Shown: piece after piece, positions 7,261 to 13,026 of the stretch
How the letters are laid out: the number at the start of each line of letters is the position of its first letter
How positions within the stretch are numbered: position 1 is the stretch's first letter
Program-made: the position numbers and the translations under genes
Notes under the pieces: generated by a model
Databases searched by the model: none
What the model saw: the letters and a program-made list of their open reading frames with translations, nothing else
What the model was told of the DNA's origin: nothing
Assembly: GCA_043746555.1 (NCBI GenBank)
Contig: JAYTQU010000236.1
Coordinates: forward strand, 1 to 13,026
From: CAZQYC01 sp043746555
GTDB lineage: Bacteria > Pseudomonadota > Gammaproteobacteria > Steroidobacterales > Steroidobacteraceae
Reading direction: 5' to 3'
Length of the DNA stretch: 13,026 nt

Positions 7261-7345
7261 CGCATTCTTCGTCCCTACCTCGCTGCGGCGATCATCCGCC
7301 GTCAGTTCCTTGCGTACACCCCGCGCAACCCCAACTCCACGGACC

Positions 7346-7380
7346 AAAAAGGCCCAATAAAAAGGCCCAACAAGGGGCCC
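7346..7380 (-). terminator. Tandem terminator-like hairpins in the rimP leader (promoter-proximal)
   Basis: On the minus strand GGCCC (7379-7375) pairs with GGGCC (7368-7364) across CTTGTT and is followed by TTTTT. The unit TTGGGCCTTTTT then repeats exactly (7370-7359 and 7357-7346), so a second, weaker GGCC hairpin with its own T tract can form. The two downstream units compete for the same upstream arm. The short GC-only stems suggest partial termination that a factor such as NusA could modulate; that is inference. Confidence 0.6.
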
Positions 7381-7424
7381 CAGATCGACAGACGTATTCG
7401 GCTTCCCGAGTTCGAACGCCGCGC

Positions 7425-7453
7425 ATTCTACGCAATGCCACTCAATGCGTAAA
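7425..7453 (-). promoter_or_regulatory. Sigma-70 promoter of the rimP-nusA-infB operon
   Basis: On the minus strand TTTACG (7453-7448) and TAGAAT (7430-7425) are 17 nt apart, with a GC-rich GCGCGGCG discriminator after the -10. Transcription would begin near 7418, leaving about 250 nt of leader before rimP. It shares GCGTAGAATGCGCG with the rpsO promoter. It lies only 31 bp beyond the tdo stop, and no clear terminator ends tdo, so read-through from tdo into the operon is possible. I found no tRNA gene in the leader. Confidence 0.75.
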
Positions 7454-7484
7454 GCCCAGATTTTCGTGAGGTTTTGCCGGACGT

Positions 7485-8333
7485 TTACATCGACGTCCTA
7501 ATCGACCAGAGTTCGGGGAAAGCGCGCAATTCCAGCGCTTTAGCGAGATAGGCCACGCCGCTCGTGCCACCCGTGCCGCGCTTATATCCGATGATGCGCT
7601 CGACGGTCTTCATATGGCTGAATCGCCAAAGTTGGAATTTGTGGTCAAGATCGACTAATCGCTCGGCGAGTTCGTAGAGTTCCCAATGACTGTCCTTGGT
7701 GTGATAAACGGCAAGCCAGGCAGCGGCGACTTGCTTGTTGGCTTGATACGGCTGCGTGAAGTCGCGATGCAAATAGGCATCGGGAATCTCGAAGCCGCGC
7801 CGGCTCAAGAGCCGCAGACATTCATCGTACAAACTCGGGCTGGCCAACGCGCGCGATAACGCCGCGTGAATCGCCGGATCGCGACGATGCACTAAAACCA
7901 TCTCGGCGTTCTTATTGCCTAGCATGAACTCCAACATGCGATTCTGATATGACTGAAATCCGGAAGCCTTGCCGAGATGATTGCGAAACGCCGAATAATC
8001 GGCGGGCGTCATGGTTGCAAGTACATCCCAGGACTGCGTCAACTGCGCTTGGATTCGCGATACGCGTGTCAGCATTTTAAAGGACGGTCCTAAGTCGTCA
8101 CGACGAATGTGCTCCAGTGCTGCAGTGAGTTCGTGCAAACACAACTTAAACCACAACTCACTAGCTTGATGGATGATGATGAACAACATCTCATCGTGTT
8201 CGGGCGACAGCGGTTCCTGCGCGGTCAGCAACTTCGACAAGCAAAGATACTCGCCATAGCTGCGCGACTCGCCCAAATCCCAGAAGATTTGTTCGTCGGA
8301 GAGATCGACCTTGGGAGTGGAGTCGCCGGACAT
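7485..8333 (-). CDS. kynA: Tryptophan 2,3-dioxygenase (heme enzyme, kynurenine pathway)
   Basis: The 282-residue protein matches bacterial TDO throughout. Key residues seen are His55 in FIIIHQASELWFK, Tyr113 and Arg117 in ADYSAFRNHLGKASGFQS, the proximal heme ligand His240 in WRFSHMKTVERIIGYKRG, and Thr254 in GTGGTSG. Their numbers coincide with those reported for the Xanthomonas campestris enzyme. TDO is a cytoplasmic homotetramer that oxidatively opens the indole ring of L-tryptophan to N-formylkynurenine. No kynureninase or formamidase gene is in the window, so the rest of the pathway must lie elsewhere if present. The ATG at 8333 lacks a Shine-Dalgarno and sits inside a 15-bp tandem repeat that also carries a second ATG. 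An ATG start at 8333 gives the family-like N terminus. Confidence 0.97.
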   Translation of the reverse strand: MSGDSTPKVDLSDEQIFWDLGESRSYGEYLCLSKLLTAQEPLSPEHDEMLFIIIHQASELWFKLCLHELTAALEHIRRDDLGPSFKMLTRVSRIQAQLTQSWDVLATMTPADYSAFRNHLGKASGFQSYQNRMLEFMLGNKNAEMVLVHRRDPAIHAALSRALASPSLYDECLRLLSRRGFEIPDAYLHRDFTQPYQANKQVAAAWLAVYHTKDSHWELYELAERLVDLDHKFQLWRFSHMKTVERIIGYKRGTGGTSGVAYLAKALELRAFPELWSIRTSM

Positions 8334-8362
8334 GTGTTAGATGGACATGTGTTAGTTGGACA
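8328..8362 (-). repeat. 15-bp tandem duplication over the tdo start codon
   Basis: On the plus strand GGACATGTGTTAGAT (8328-8342) is followed directly by GGACATGTGTTAGTT (8343-8357) and a partial third copy (GGACA). On the coding strand each full copy contains an ATG in the same frame. The upstream one (8348) reads Met-Ser-Ile-stop, and the tdo start lies two codons after its TAA site begins. The upstream start therefore makes a three-codon micro-ORF rather than extending the enzyme. Confidence 0.85.
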
Positions 8363-8405
8363 GGGAATAGACGTTGGCCGTGGGTAGCGCTTTTTCTCGT
8401 CCGAC

Positions 8406-8424
8406 AGCCTACAGGCTATAGCCT
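8406..8424. promoter_or_regulatory. Overlapping palindromes between the YgjP-like gene and tdo
   Basis: AGGCTATAGCCT (8413-8424) is a perfect 12-bp palindrome, and AGCCTACAGGCT (8406-8417) is a second, nearly perfect one sharing six bases with it. They lie 12 bp after the stop of the YgjP-like gene and 72 bp before the tdo start, so they could be an operator for tdo. There is no T tract next to them, which argues against a terminator. I cannot name the regulator. Confidence 0.4.
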
Positions 8425-8436
8425 ATCGTCTCAATC

Positions 8437-9165
8437 TCAACCGAACATCCACCATGGCACTTGCTGCCAACTACGTGTCAGCGCTTGATCGAGCGGCCGA
8501 AAGCTCGGCTCACACGCGGCGACCAAACTCCAAAAACGCGGTGAGTGATTCATCTGGCGCGTATGACACAACTCGTGAATCATCAGATACCGCACGATAG
8601 CGGGCTCTAGAAACACCAAGCAGACGTTTAGGCTGATCGTGCCGGACATCGAACAACTGCCCCAGCGCGTACGTTGACGGCGAACTTGCATGCGCGCGTA
8701 GTCGAAGCCGAACTCATTCGCCACCGCGCGCAGCTGTCGTCCCAAATATTCGGCAGCCGTATCGGCCAACCAGCGGCGCAGCGCTTTCGCGACTGCGTGA
8801 TGATTCGCTACCGAACCGCTCACTCGCAATTGTCCGGGCGCAACGATCCGCGCGCGCGGCGCACCGGCGCGCGAAACGTAGTCGATACAATAGCGAGTTC
8901 CAATTCCGATCAGTTCGATCTCGGTCGGTAATTCCGTCGCCACGCTCGGCAACGCCGCAAAATCACGCACTCGATCGTCGATCCATCGTCGATGCTCGCC
9001 GATAAAACGCTGCACTACACCGGCTGATGCGCCCATCGGAGCGACAATCTCCACGCGGCCGCCGGGATAAATGCGTACCGAGAGACGTCGCGCACGGCGA
9101 CTGGTCCGCACCGTCCAAGCATCGTTTGGATCGCGCGGTGCGAACAAAGGTAATTGCGAAGTCAC
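8437..9165 (-). CDS. YgjP-like (DUF45/COG1451) zinc metallopeptidase-type protein
   Basis: The 242 residues fit the YgjP/DUF45 family. They contain the RRLSVRIYPGGRVEIVAP segment (27-44), a central RTRWGSCS motif (165-172) and the zinc-binding HELCH (197-201) with a third likely ligand in NHSPRFW (His207). The motif points to a zinc-dependent hydrolase related to SprT/WLM-type peptidases, but the substrate is not established for this family as far as I know. The GTG at 9165 is chosen because the product then starts like relatives (a short LPLF leader before the WTVR strand). The frame stays open another 43 codons upstream without ATG, GTG or TTG. No Shine-Dalgarno is visible. A promoter candidate lies upstream (9239-9266). 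Gene position next to tdo suggests no shared function. Confidence 0.88.
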   Translation of the reverse strand: MTSQLPLFAPRDPNDAWTVRTSRRARRLSVRIYPGGRVEIVAPMGASAGVVQRFIGEHRRWIDDRVRDFAALPSVATELPTEIELIGIGTRYCIDYVSRAGAPRARIVAPGQLRVSGSVANHHAVAKALRRWLADTAAEYLGRQLRAVANEFGFDYARMQVRRQRTRWGSCSMSGTISLNVCLVFLEPAIVRYLMIHELCHTRQMNHSPRFWSLVAACEPSFRPLDQALTRSWQQVPWWMFG

Positions 9166-9238
9166 GATATCAGTCGAGGATTCTTGATTTTCGATGCTGC
9201 GATTAACTGCGACGCCAACGGCAACGTCGGAGAAACCG

Positions 9239-9266
9239 ATTGTAATGACGACTCGGTGCGCTGCAA
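9239..9266 (-). promoter_or_regulatory. Candidate promoter of the YgjP-like gene
   Basis: On the minus strand TTGCAG (9266-9261) and TACAAT (9244-9239) are 16 nt apart; TTTGCA with a 17-nt spacer is an alternative -35. The -10 matches five of six consensus bases. Transcription would begin about 65-70 nt before the GTG. It sits in the 146-bp gap after the TPR-like gene, in which I see nothing else. Confidence 0.45.
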
Positions 9267-9311
9267 ACAGGATTTTAACAATGCGATCCCGCGATCACGT
9301 CGAAAAGTAGC

Positions 9312-10094
9312 TCAGCGATTCGTCATGTCGCTTGTCAATAACTTGCGCGCGCGCGAAAAGTCCGGTGCCAACACGAGCGCACGTTCCAATGCGTTACGCG
9401 CCGCGATTCGATTCCCAACTTGAAGTTGCACATCACCCATTGCAGTGAGCGCTTCGGCGTATCCCCAATCCGGCGCATCGGGCGGCAGCGGCGTTTGTGC
9501 ATCGAAAGCCGCGACCGCCGCAGCAATGCTCTGTACTGCTGAATTCTTTTGCGCAGCCGATTTCGCTTCGGCAATCGCAAACTCTGCGTTAACGAGCAAA
9601 ACACGGGGATCGGACGGTTGCAACGCCATCGCGGCTTCGATGGCCTTACGCGCGCGCGAACCACCGGGCAACAAGGACATATCGCTCAACAACCCGAAAC
9701 ATCCCGCTTGAATCGCCATCACCTCCGCGTGCACCGCGTCCGGACGCGGTGCGTCGCCACGCTTCGGCACAGCTTCGAGCGCCTTGTTAGCCGCTTCGAT
9801 GCAAGCATCGGCCGCACGACGCGCAGCGGAACGATCCTTCGCACGCAATGTTTCCGCCAATTTCCACTGACCGTAGGCCATTTGATAGTCGCGCAGTCGG
9901 CCCAACTCCCCGTCCAATTCTAACTTTTCAACCTCTTGTATGGCTTGTTGAAGCGAGCGCGCATCCGCCGCGTAGAAATTGAATTGCAATCGACCCGCGA
10001 GATCGTTGAGTTCATCCGAACTTGCGGCGTTCGCAGCCGTCAGCGCAAAGCACAAAGCACCGAGGATGAGTGTTCGATAGAGAAGTGAAATCAT
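9312..10094 (-). CDS. Exported TPR-like protein of unknown function
   Basis: The 260-residue protein starts with a typical Sec signal peptide: MISLLYR, a hydrophobic run to about residue 20, and a likely cut after ANA at 23. The mature part is nearly all helical and alanine-rich. Its best-defined repeat is a TPR-like helix pair at about 213-246 (YAEALTAMGDVQLQVGNRIA then RNALERALVLAPD), with weaker helix pairs before it, for example around 148-180. There is no lipobox, so a soluble periplasmic protein is expected. It follows the permease genes by 27 nt in the same orientation, so co-transcription and a role as periplasmic partner of that transporter are plausible but unproven. TPR proteins usually mediate protein contacts; no catalytic motif is seen. 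Confidence 0.8.
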   Translation of the reverse strand: MISLLYRTLILGALCFALTAANAASSDELNDLAGRLQFNFYAADARSLQQAIQEVEKLELDGELGRLRDYQMAYGQWKLAETLRAKDRSAARRAADACIEAANKALEAVPKRGDAPRPDAVHAEVMAIQAGCFGLLSDMSLLPGGSRARKAIEAAMALQPSDPRVLLVNAEFAIAEAKSAAQKNSAVQSIAAAVAAFDAQTPLPPDAPDWGYAEALTAMGDVQLQVGNRIAARNALERALVLAPDFSRARKLLTSDMTNR

Positions 10095-10121
10095 GCGTCG
10101 AATGGTAGCAGTTCGAATCGA

Positions 10122-11297
10122 CTACGCGCGTAACCCGATCGCAATCGGCTGGCGCACTGCGCGTAGCGCGGGCAGGATACCGCCGATCAAACCCAACACA
10201 ATGGCGTATCCAATACCGTTCGCCATTAATTTCGGCGTCACCGCAAAAGCAAACGTCACCTGACTGAACGATTGGTAATTAAGCGTCGATGCTTCGTAAC
10301 CATTGAAGGCGAGATAGGCGAGCATTCCGCCCAACGCACCTCCCGCTAACGCCAGCAACAACGCTTCGACCAACACCGATACCACAATCGGCGCACCGCC
10401 GAATCCCGACGCTTGCAAAGTTGCAATCTCGCGCGCTCGCGCCGCTACCGCCGAATACATCGTGTTGAGTGCGCCGAAAACCGCGCCGACACCCATCAAC
10501 AAACCGAGAGTCAGTCCCGCAGTGCGGATGATGCCGGTGAGCGTACTCGCTTGCGCCGCTAGAAATTCGCGTTCGGTCTTGACCGAAACATTGAGTCGTC
10601 GGTCGGTCGTTAGAGCATCGCGAAATCCTGGGAACGCTTGCGCGGAAGTTAATTTGGCGCGAATCGTTTGAAACGACGATCCGCGACCGTATGCGCTTTG
10701 CAGTCCGCGCGCGTCGGTCCAGATTTCCGACTCGGTGATGCTACCCGCATCGCTGAACAAACCCACCACTTGCCAGCTCGCGTTACCGGATTTCAACGTC
10801 GCACCTACGTCCAATCCGGCAAATGCCCGCGCGGCGCCGACGCCGGCAATCACTTCAGCGTGTCCAGGAACAAACATTCGGCCGGACTCGATCTTAAATT
10901 TTGGACGTAGTCGCGGGCCAGATGCATTAGTCCCGCGTAGTGGCACATTCGCCCACGTTCCGGTGGATCGCTTTGGCAGATCCACTGTGACAAATAGCTC
11001 GCCCGCAATGAGCGGTCGATCGCCTGCACGCTGTACTCCTGGCGCATTCGCAACTATCGCGACGGCTTCAGGCGATATTGAACTCGACATCTCCTCGTTC
11101 GAACCGGCGCGCACGACCACGGCGACGTCTTCACTGCCGGCCTGGGCAAGCGTGACGCGAAATCCTTCAGCCATCGCCAACACCGCGATCATGACCAAGA
11201 CCACACCGGCGAATCCGAACGTCGCGACCGACGACGCACCCGCACGTTGCCGCAAACTACGAAGATTCATCCATGTTATGGCGACAATTTGTTTCAT
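10122..11297 (-). CDS. FtsX/MacB-type ABC transporter permease (second of a pair)
   Basis: From ATG 11297 the protein has 391 residues and MacB/FtsX-type topology: one membrane span at about 22-45, a large periplasmic domain (about 46-250) and three C-terminal spans (about 255-282, 303-330 and 357-378). The C-terminal FtsX-like domain contains the AAVAARAREIATLQASGF-like cytoplasmic coupling segment (near 283-299). Such permeases work with a separate ATPase as mechanotransmission devices for lipoproteins, peptides or drugs, or for signalling. The frame stays open further upstream, but that part overlaps the neighbouring gene and is not family-like. The ATG lies 2 nt after the preceding permease stop, so the two are surely co-translated. 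No ATPase is encoded in the visible cluster. Confidence 0.9.
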   Translation of the reverse strand: MKQIVAITWMNLRSLRQRAGASSVATFGFAGVVLVMIAVLAMAEGFRVTLAQAGSEDVAVVVRAGSNEEMSSSISPEAVAIVANAPGVQRAGDRPLIAGELFVTVDLPKRSTGTWANVPLRGTNASGPRLRPKFKIESGRMFVPGHAEVIAGVGAARAFAGLDVGATLKSGNASWQVVGLFSDAGSITESEIWTDARGLQSAYGRGSSFQTIRAKLTSAQAFPGFRDALTTDRRLNVSVKTEREFLAAQASTLTGIIRTAGLTLGLLMGVGAVFGALNTMYSAVAARAREIATLQASGFGGAPIVVSVLVEALLLALAGGALGGMLAYLAFNGYEASTLNYQSFSQVTFAFAVTPKLMANGIGYAIVLGLIGGILPALRAVRQPIAIGLRA

Positions 11298-11299
11298 GA

Positions 11300-12469
11300 T
11301 TATTCGTGGCGCAACGCATCCACGATACGAAGCCGCAGCGCATGCGCCGCGGGCATCGCGCCCGAGACAATACCGAGCGCAACGATGAGCGCGAAGCCAA
11401 CTGTCAGCGCCGCGCCGTTCAAAAACAATTCGCTCAGATACTGCGTCATCATTCCACTCATGACGTGCACGATGAGCGCGGAAAACCCCAGTCCAATGCC
11501 GCCGCCGATTAGCGTGATGCTCAACGATTCGCCCAGCACCAGCCAAAGCACGGCGTCGTCGCTAAAGCCGAGTGTTTTCAGTACACCGATTTCGGACGAG
11601 CGCTCGCGCACCGATTGCGCCATCGTATTCGCGGTGACCAGCAACATCGTAAAGAACACCGCGCTGGCCACCGCCACCACGATCGCGCCGATGTTTCCGG
11701 TTTGATTCGCAAAGCCTTGCACGAATGCTTTCTCGGGAGTCGTCTTGGTTTCCGTTGGGGAATTCGCAAACAGCGCGTCGATCTTCGAACCGACTTCCGC
11801 CGATTGCTTGGGGTCGACGACTTGAGTGATATACCAACCCAACTGCCCACGGTTCTCATCGTTCGGCGCAAGCGACTCTTGAAAGTAATCGTAGTGAAAT
11901 AGAATTTGCTGCGTATCGATGCCTTCGATGGCCGGATCGAATATGCCGGCAATGGTGAGTTCCCAAGTATTGCCGCCGTCCGCGCGGCGATAAATGTTCG
12001 AGCGCAGCGGCACGCGATCGCCCACTCTCCAGTTAAAGCGCTTTGCGTACGCACGTCCAACCAGCGCGCTGCTGCGATCCGAAATCCAGCGCACGCGATC
12101 TTTGGCCGACACCACGTGATCCGAATACACCTTGAGATAACTTTCGGGATCGACCGGCAGCATTTGCACGATGTTGCCGTCGTCCTGATATACGCCGCCG
12201 AACCAGGTCGCGTGCGTGACTTCGCGCACACCGGGCAGCGCCCGTATTCGCTGCCAATAACTGATCGGCAAAGACAAAATGAAGGACACTTTGTGCGTGG
12301 TCATCAAGCGATCGGCGCCGGCGACATCGACGCCCGCTGCAAAGCCCGTCTTGACCGCGGCGAGCACGCCGTACAACAGAAAAGCCACAATTACCGATGC
12401 CAATGTAAACGCCGTCCGCAATTTGTGACGTCGTAAGCTTCCCAACAAGAGCGGTAGAAACTTGAGCAT
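11300..12469 (-). CDS. FtsX/MacB-type ABC transporter permease (first of a pair)
   Basis: From ATG 12469 the protein has 389 residues. It opens with LKFLPLLLGSLRRHKLRTAF, the usual positively charged start of MacB-type permeases, then has a first span at about 19-42 and a large MacB-like periplasmic domain (about 43-255). Three further spans lie at about 258-282, 306-335 and 352-375. The cytoplasmic loop SVRERSSEIGVLKTLGFSDD (286-305) is the classic FtsX-domain contact region for the ATPase. A longer frame reaches 12541, but it would overlap the divergent tatD start and add no family-like sequence. The two permeases probably form a heterodimer. The substrate cannot be read from sequence. Confidence 0.92.
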   Translation of the reverse strand: MLKFLPLLLGSLRRHKLRTAFTLASVIVAFLLYGVLAAVKTGFAAGVDVAGADRLMTTHKVSFILSLPISYWQRIRALPGVREVTHATWFGGVYQDDGNIVQMLPVDPESYLKVYSDHVVSAKDRVRWISDRSSALVGRAYAKRFNWRVGDRVPLRSNIYRRADGGNTWELTIAGIFDPAIEGIDTQQILFHYDYFQESLAPNDENRGQLGWYITQVVDPKQSAEVGSKIDALFANSPTETKTTPEKAFVQGFANQTGNIGAIVVAVASAVFFTMLLVTANTMAQSVRERSSEIGVLKTLGFSDDAVLWLVLGESLSITLIGGGIGLGFSALIVHVMSGMMTQYLSELFLNGAALTVGFALIVALGIVSGAMPAAHALRLRIVDALRHE

Positions 12470-12522
12470 TGCGACTACAACGGTAACGATTCGGTGGGAG
12501 TATTGCGCGTTATGCGACACGC

Positions 12523-12534
12523 TACAATATCCGT
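12523..12534 (+). promoter_or_regulatory. -10 element of tatD, abutting its start codon
   Basis: TACAAT (12523-12528) matches the -10 consensus at five of six positions and is followed by only six bases before the tatD ATG. No Shine-Dalgarno precedes that ATG. A start of transcription at the usual distance would fall on or beside the A of the ATG, giving a leaderless mRNA. No good -35 is present at 16-18 nt; the gap to the divergent permease gene is only 65 bp. Confidence 0.4.
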
Positions 12535-13026
12535 ATGACAACTTCGTTGATCGACATCGGCCTCAATCTTACGCACGACAGTTTCGATCGGGACCGCGAG
12601 GCCGTTCTTGCGCGCGCCGCCGAAGCGAATGTTCGGCACATGATCGTCACCGGAAGTAGTTTGGCAAGCACCGAAGCGGCCATCGCACTGGTAAAACAGC
12701 ACCCCGAACGCCTGCGCGCAACCGCCGGCATTCATCCGCATCACGCCGGCGAGTTTCAATTGGAGCAGCGCGATGCGTTGAAAGCGCTAATTCAACAGCC
12801 GGAAGTCGTCGCCACGGGAGAATGCGGACTCGATTATTTCAGAACTTTTTCCGCGCACAGCGATCAAGAGCGAGTCTTTCGATTGCAATTGGAGCTTGCC
12901 TGCGAGACGCGCAAGCCGCTGTTCCTCCACCAGCGCGATGCACACGATCCATTCGTCGCGATGCTTAAGGAATATTTACCTCGCACAGCAGGCGGCGTCG
13001 CGCATTGCTTTACGGGCGACATCGAC
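12535..13026 (+). CDS. tatD: TatD-family metal-dependent DNase, N-terminal part, cut by the window edge
   Basis: The 164 visible codons match TatD proper rather than its TatD-like paralogues. It opens LIDIGLNLTHDSF, as in E. coli TatD (DIGVNLTSSQF), instead of the HxH that starts many family members. Further landmarks are GIHPHH (65-70), GECGLDYFRTFS (95-106, with the metal-binding Glu96), LHQRDAHDPF (131-140) and AHCFTGD (156-162). E. coli TatD is a 3'-5' exonuclease on single-stranded DNA and RNA with roles in DNA repair and in clearing fragmented DNA. It is the only gene on the plus strand here, and no tatABC genes are visible. The C-terminal part (about 100 residues in relatives) lies beyond the edge. 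Confidence 0.95.
   Translation, partial: MTTSLIDIGLNLTHDSFDRDREAVLARAAEANVRHMIVTGSSLASTEAAIALVKQHPERLRATAGIHPHHAGEFQLEQRDALKALIQQPEVVATGECGLDYFRTFSAHSDQERVFRLQLELACETRKPLFLHQRDAHDPFVAMLKEYLPRTAGGVAHCFTGDID

Noticed and set aside
7273..7293. Tiny minus-strand frame Met-Ile-Ala-Ala-Ala-Arg in the rimP leader, as a possible leader peptide
   Set aside because: Six codons with no clear regulatory codon run; chance frames of this size are common.
7405..7424. TTCGAAC, like a tRNA T loop, in the rimP leader, where other bacteria have a tRNA gene
   Set aside because: The flanking five-base arms do not pair on either strand, and no acceptor or anticodon arms fit.
7480..7498. GACGT/ACGTC inverted repeat over the tdo stop as a terminator
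   Set aside because: The stem is only five base pairs and no T tract follows, so it is too weak to call.
9166..9294. Upstream in-frame extension of the YgjP-like gene
   Set aside because: The frame is open but has no ATG, GTG or TTG, and relatives start where the GTG at 9165 puts the N terminus.
1..13026. CRISPR arrays, insertion sequences, prophage or toxin-antitoxin genes
   Set aside because: No array of spaced repeats, transposase or integrase motifs, or attachment-site pairs were found on either strand.

Overview
The window is about 13 kb of chromosomal DNA from a gammaproteobacterium-like genome, moderately GC-rich. The evidence is the gene order rimP-nusA-infB-rbfA-truB-rpsO-pnp, as in Escherichia coli and relatives, and a TatD and an S15 that resemble the gammaproteobacterial proteins closely. 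A bacterial tryptophan 2,3-dioxygenase whose key residues fall at the same numbers as in Xanthomonas campestris TDO hints at the Xanthomonadales side of the class; this is inference. Every gene except the last partial one is on the minus strand, so transcription runs from high to low coordinates.

Region 1-7453 (read right to left) is a translation and transcription-elongation operon. A strong promoter (7425-7453) opens a long leader with intrinsic-terminator-like hairpins (7346-7380 and 7233-7260), followed by rimP (30S maturation), nusA (elongation and termination factor), infB (IF2), rbfA (30S assembly, start overlapping the infB stop) and truB (tRNA pseudouridine-55 synthase). rpsO (S15) has its own promoter (1127-1156), which shares a 14-nt core with the rimP promoter, and ends at a strong terminator (771-800). 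A 277-bp gap follows, with a long imperfect inverted repeat (694-770) and a second hairpin (553-580), and then the start of pnp (PNPase), which runs off the left edge. Together these genes build and initiate on the 30S subunit, control RNA polymerase elongation and turn over RNA.

Region 7485-9165 holds tryptophan 2,3-dioxygenase (kynurenine pathway entry) and a YgjP-type zinc metallopeptidase-like protein. They are separated by a short spacer with an exact 12-bp palindrome and a duplicated tdo start site.

Region 9312-12469 is a three-gene minus-strand cluster: two FtsX/MacB-type ABC permeases 2 nt apart and an exported TPR-like protein. No ATPase or membrane-fusion partner is visible in the window. 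Divergently, from 12535, the first 164 codons of tatD run off the right edge; its best -10 element is so close to the ATG that the mRNA may be leaderless.

Most of the window is conserved housekeeping DNA. I do not see a clearly new defence, mobile or biosynthetic system. The points most worth a second look are regulatory: the terminator-rich rimP leader with no tRNA gene, the large rpsO-pnp inverted repeat, the paired promoters and the repeat-rich start region of rimP. The ATPase-less permease pair and the Thr-for-Asn change in the IF2 G4 motif are the main protein-level oddities.
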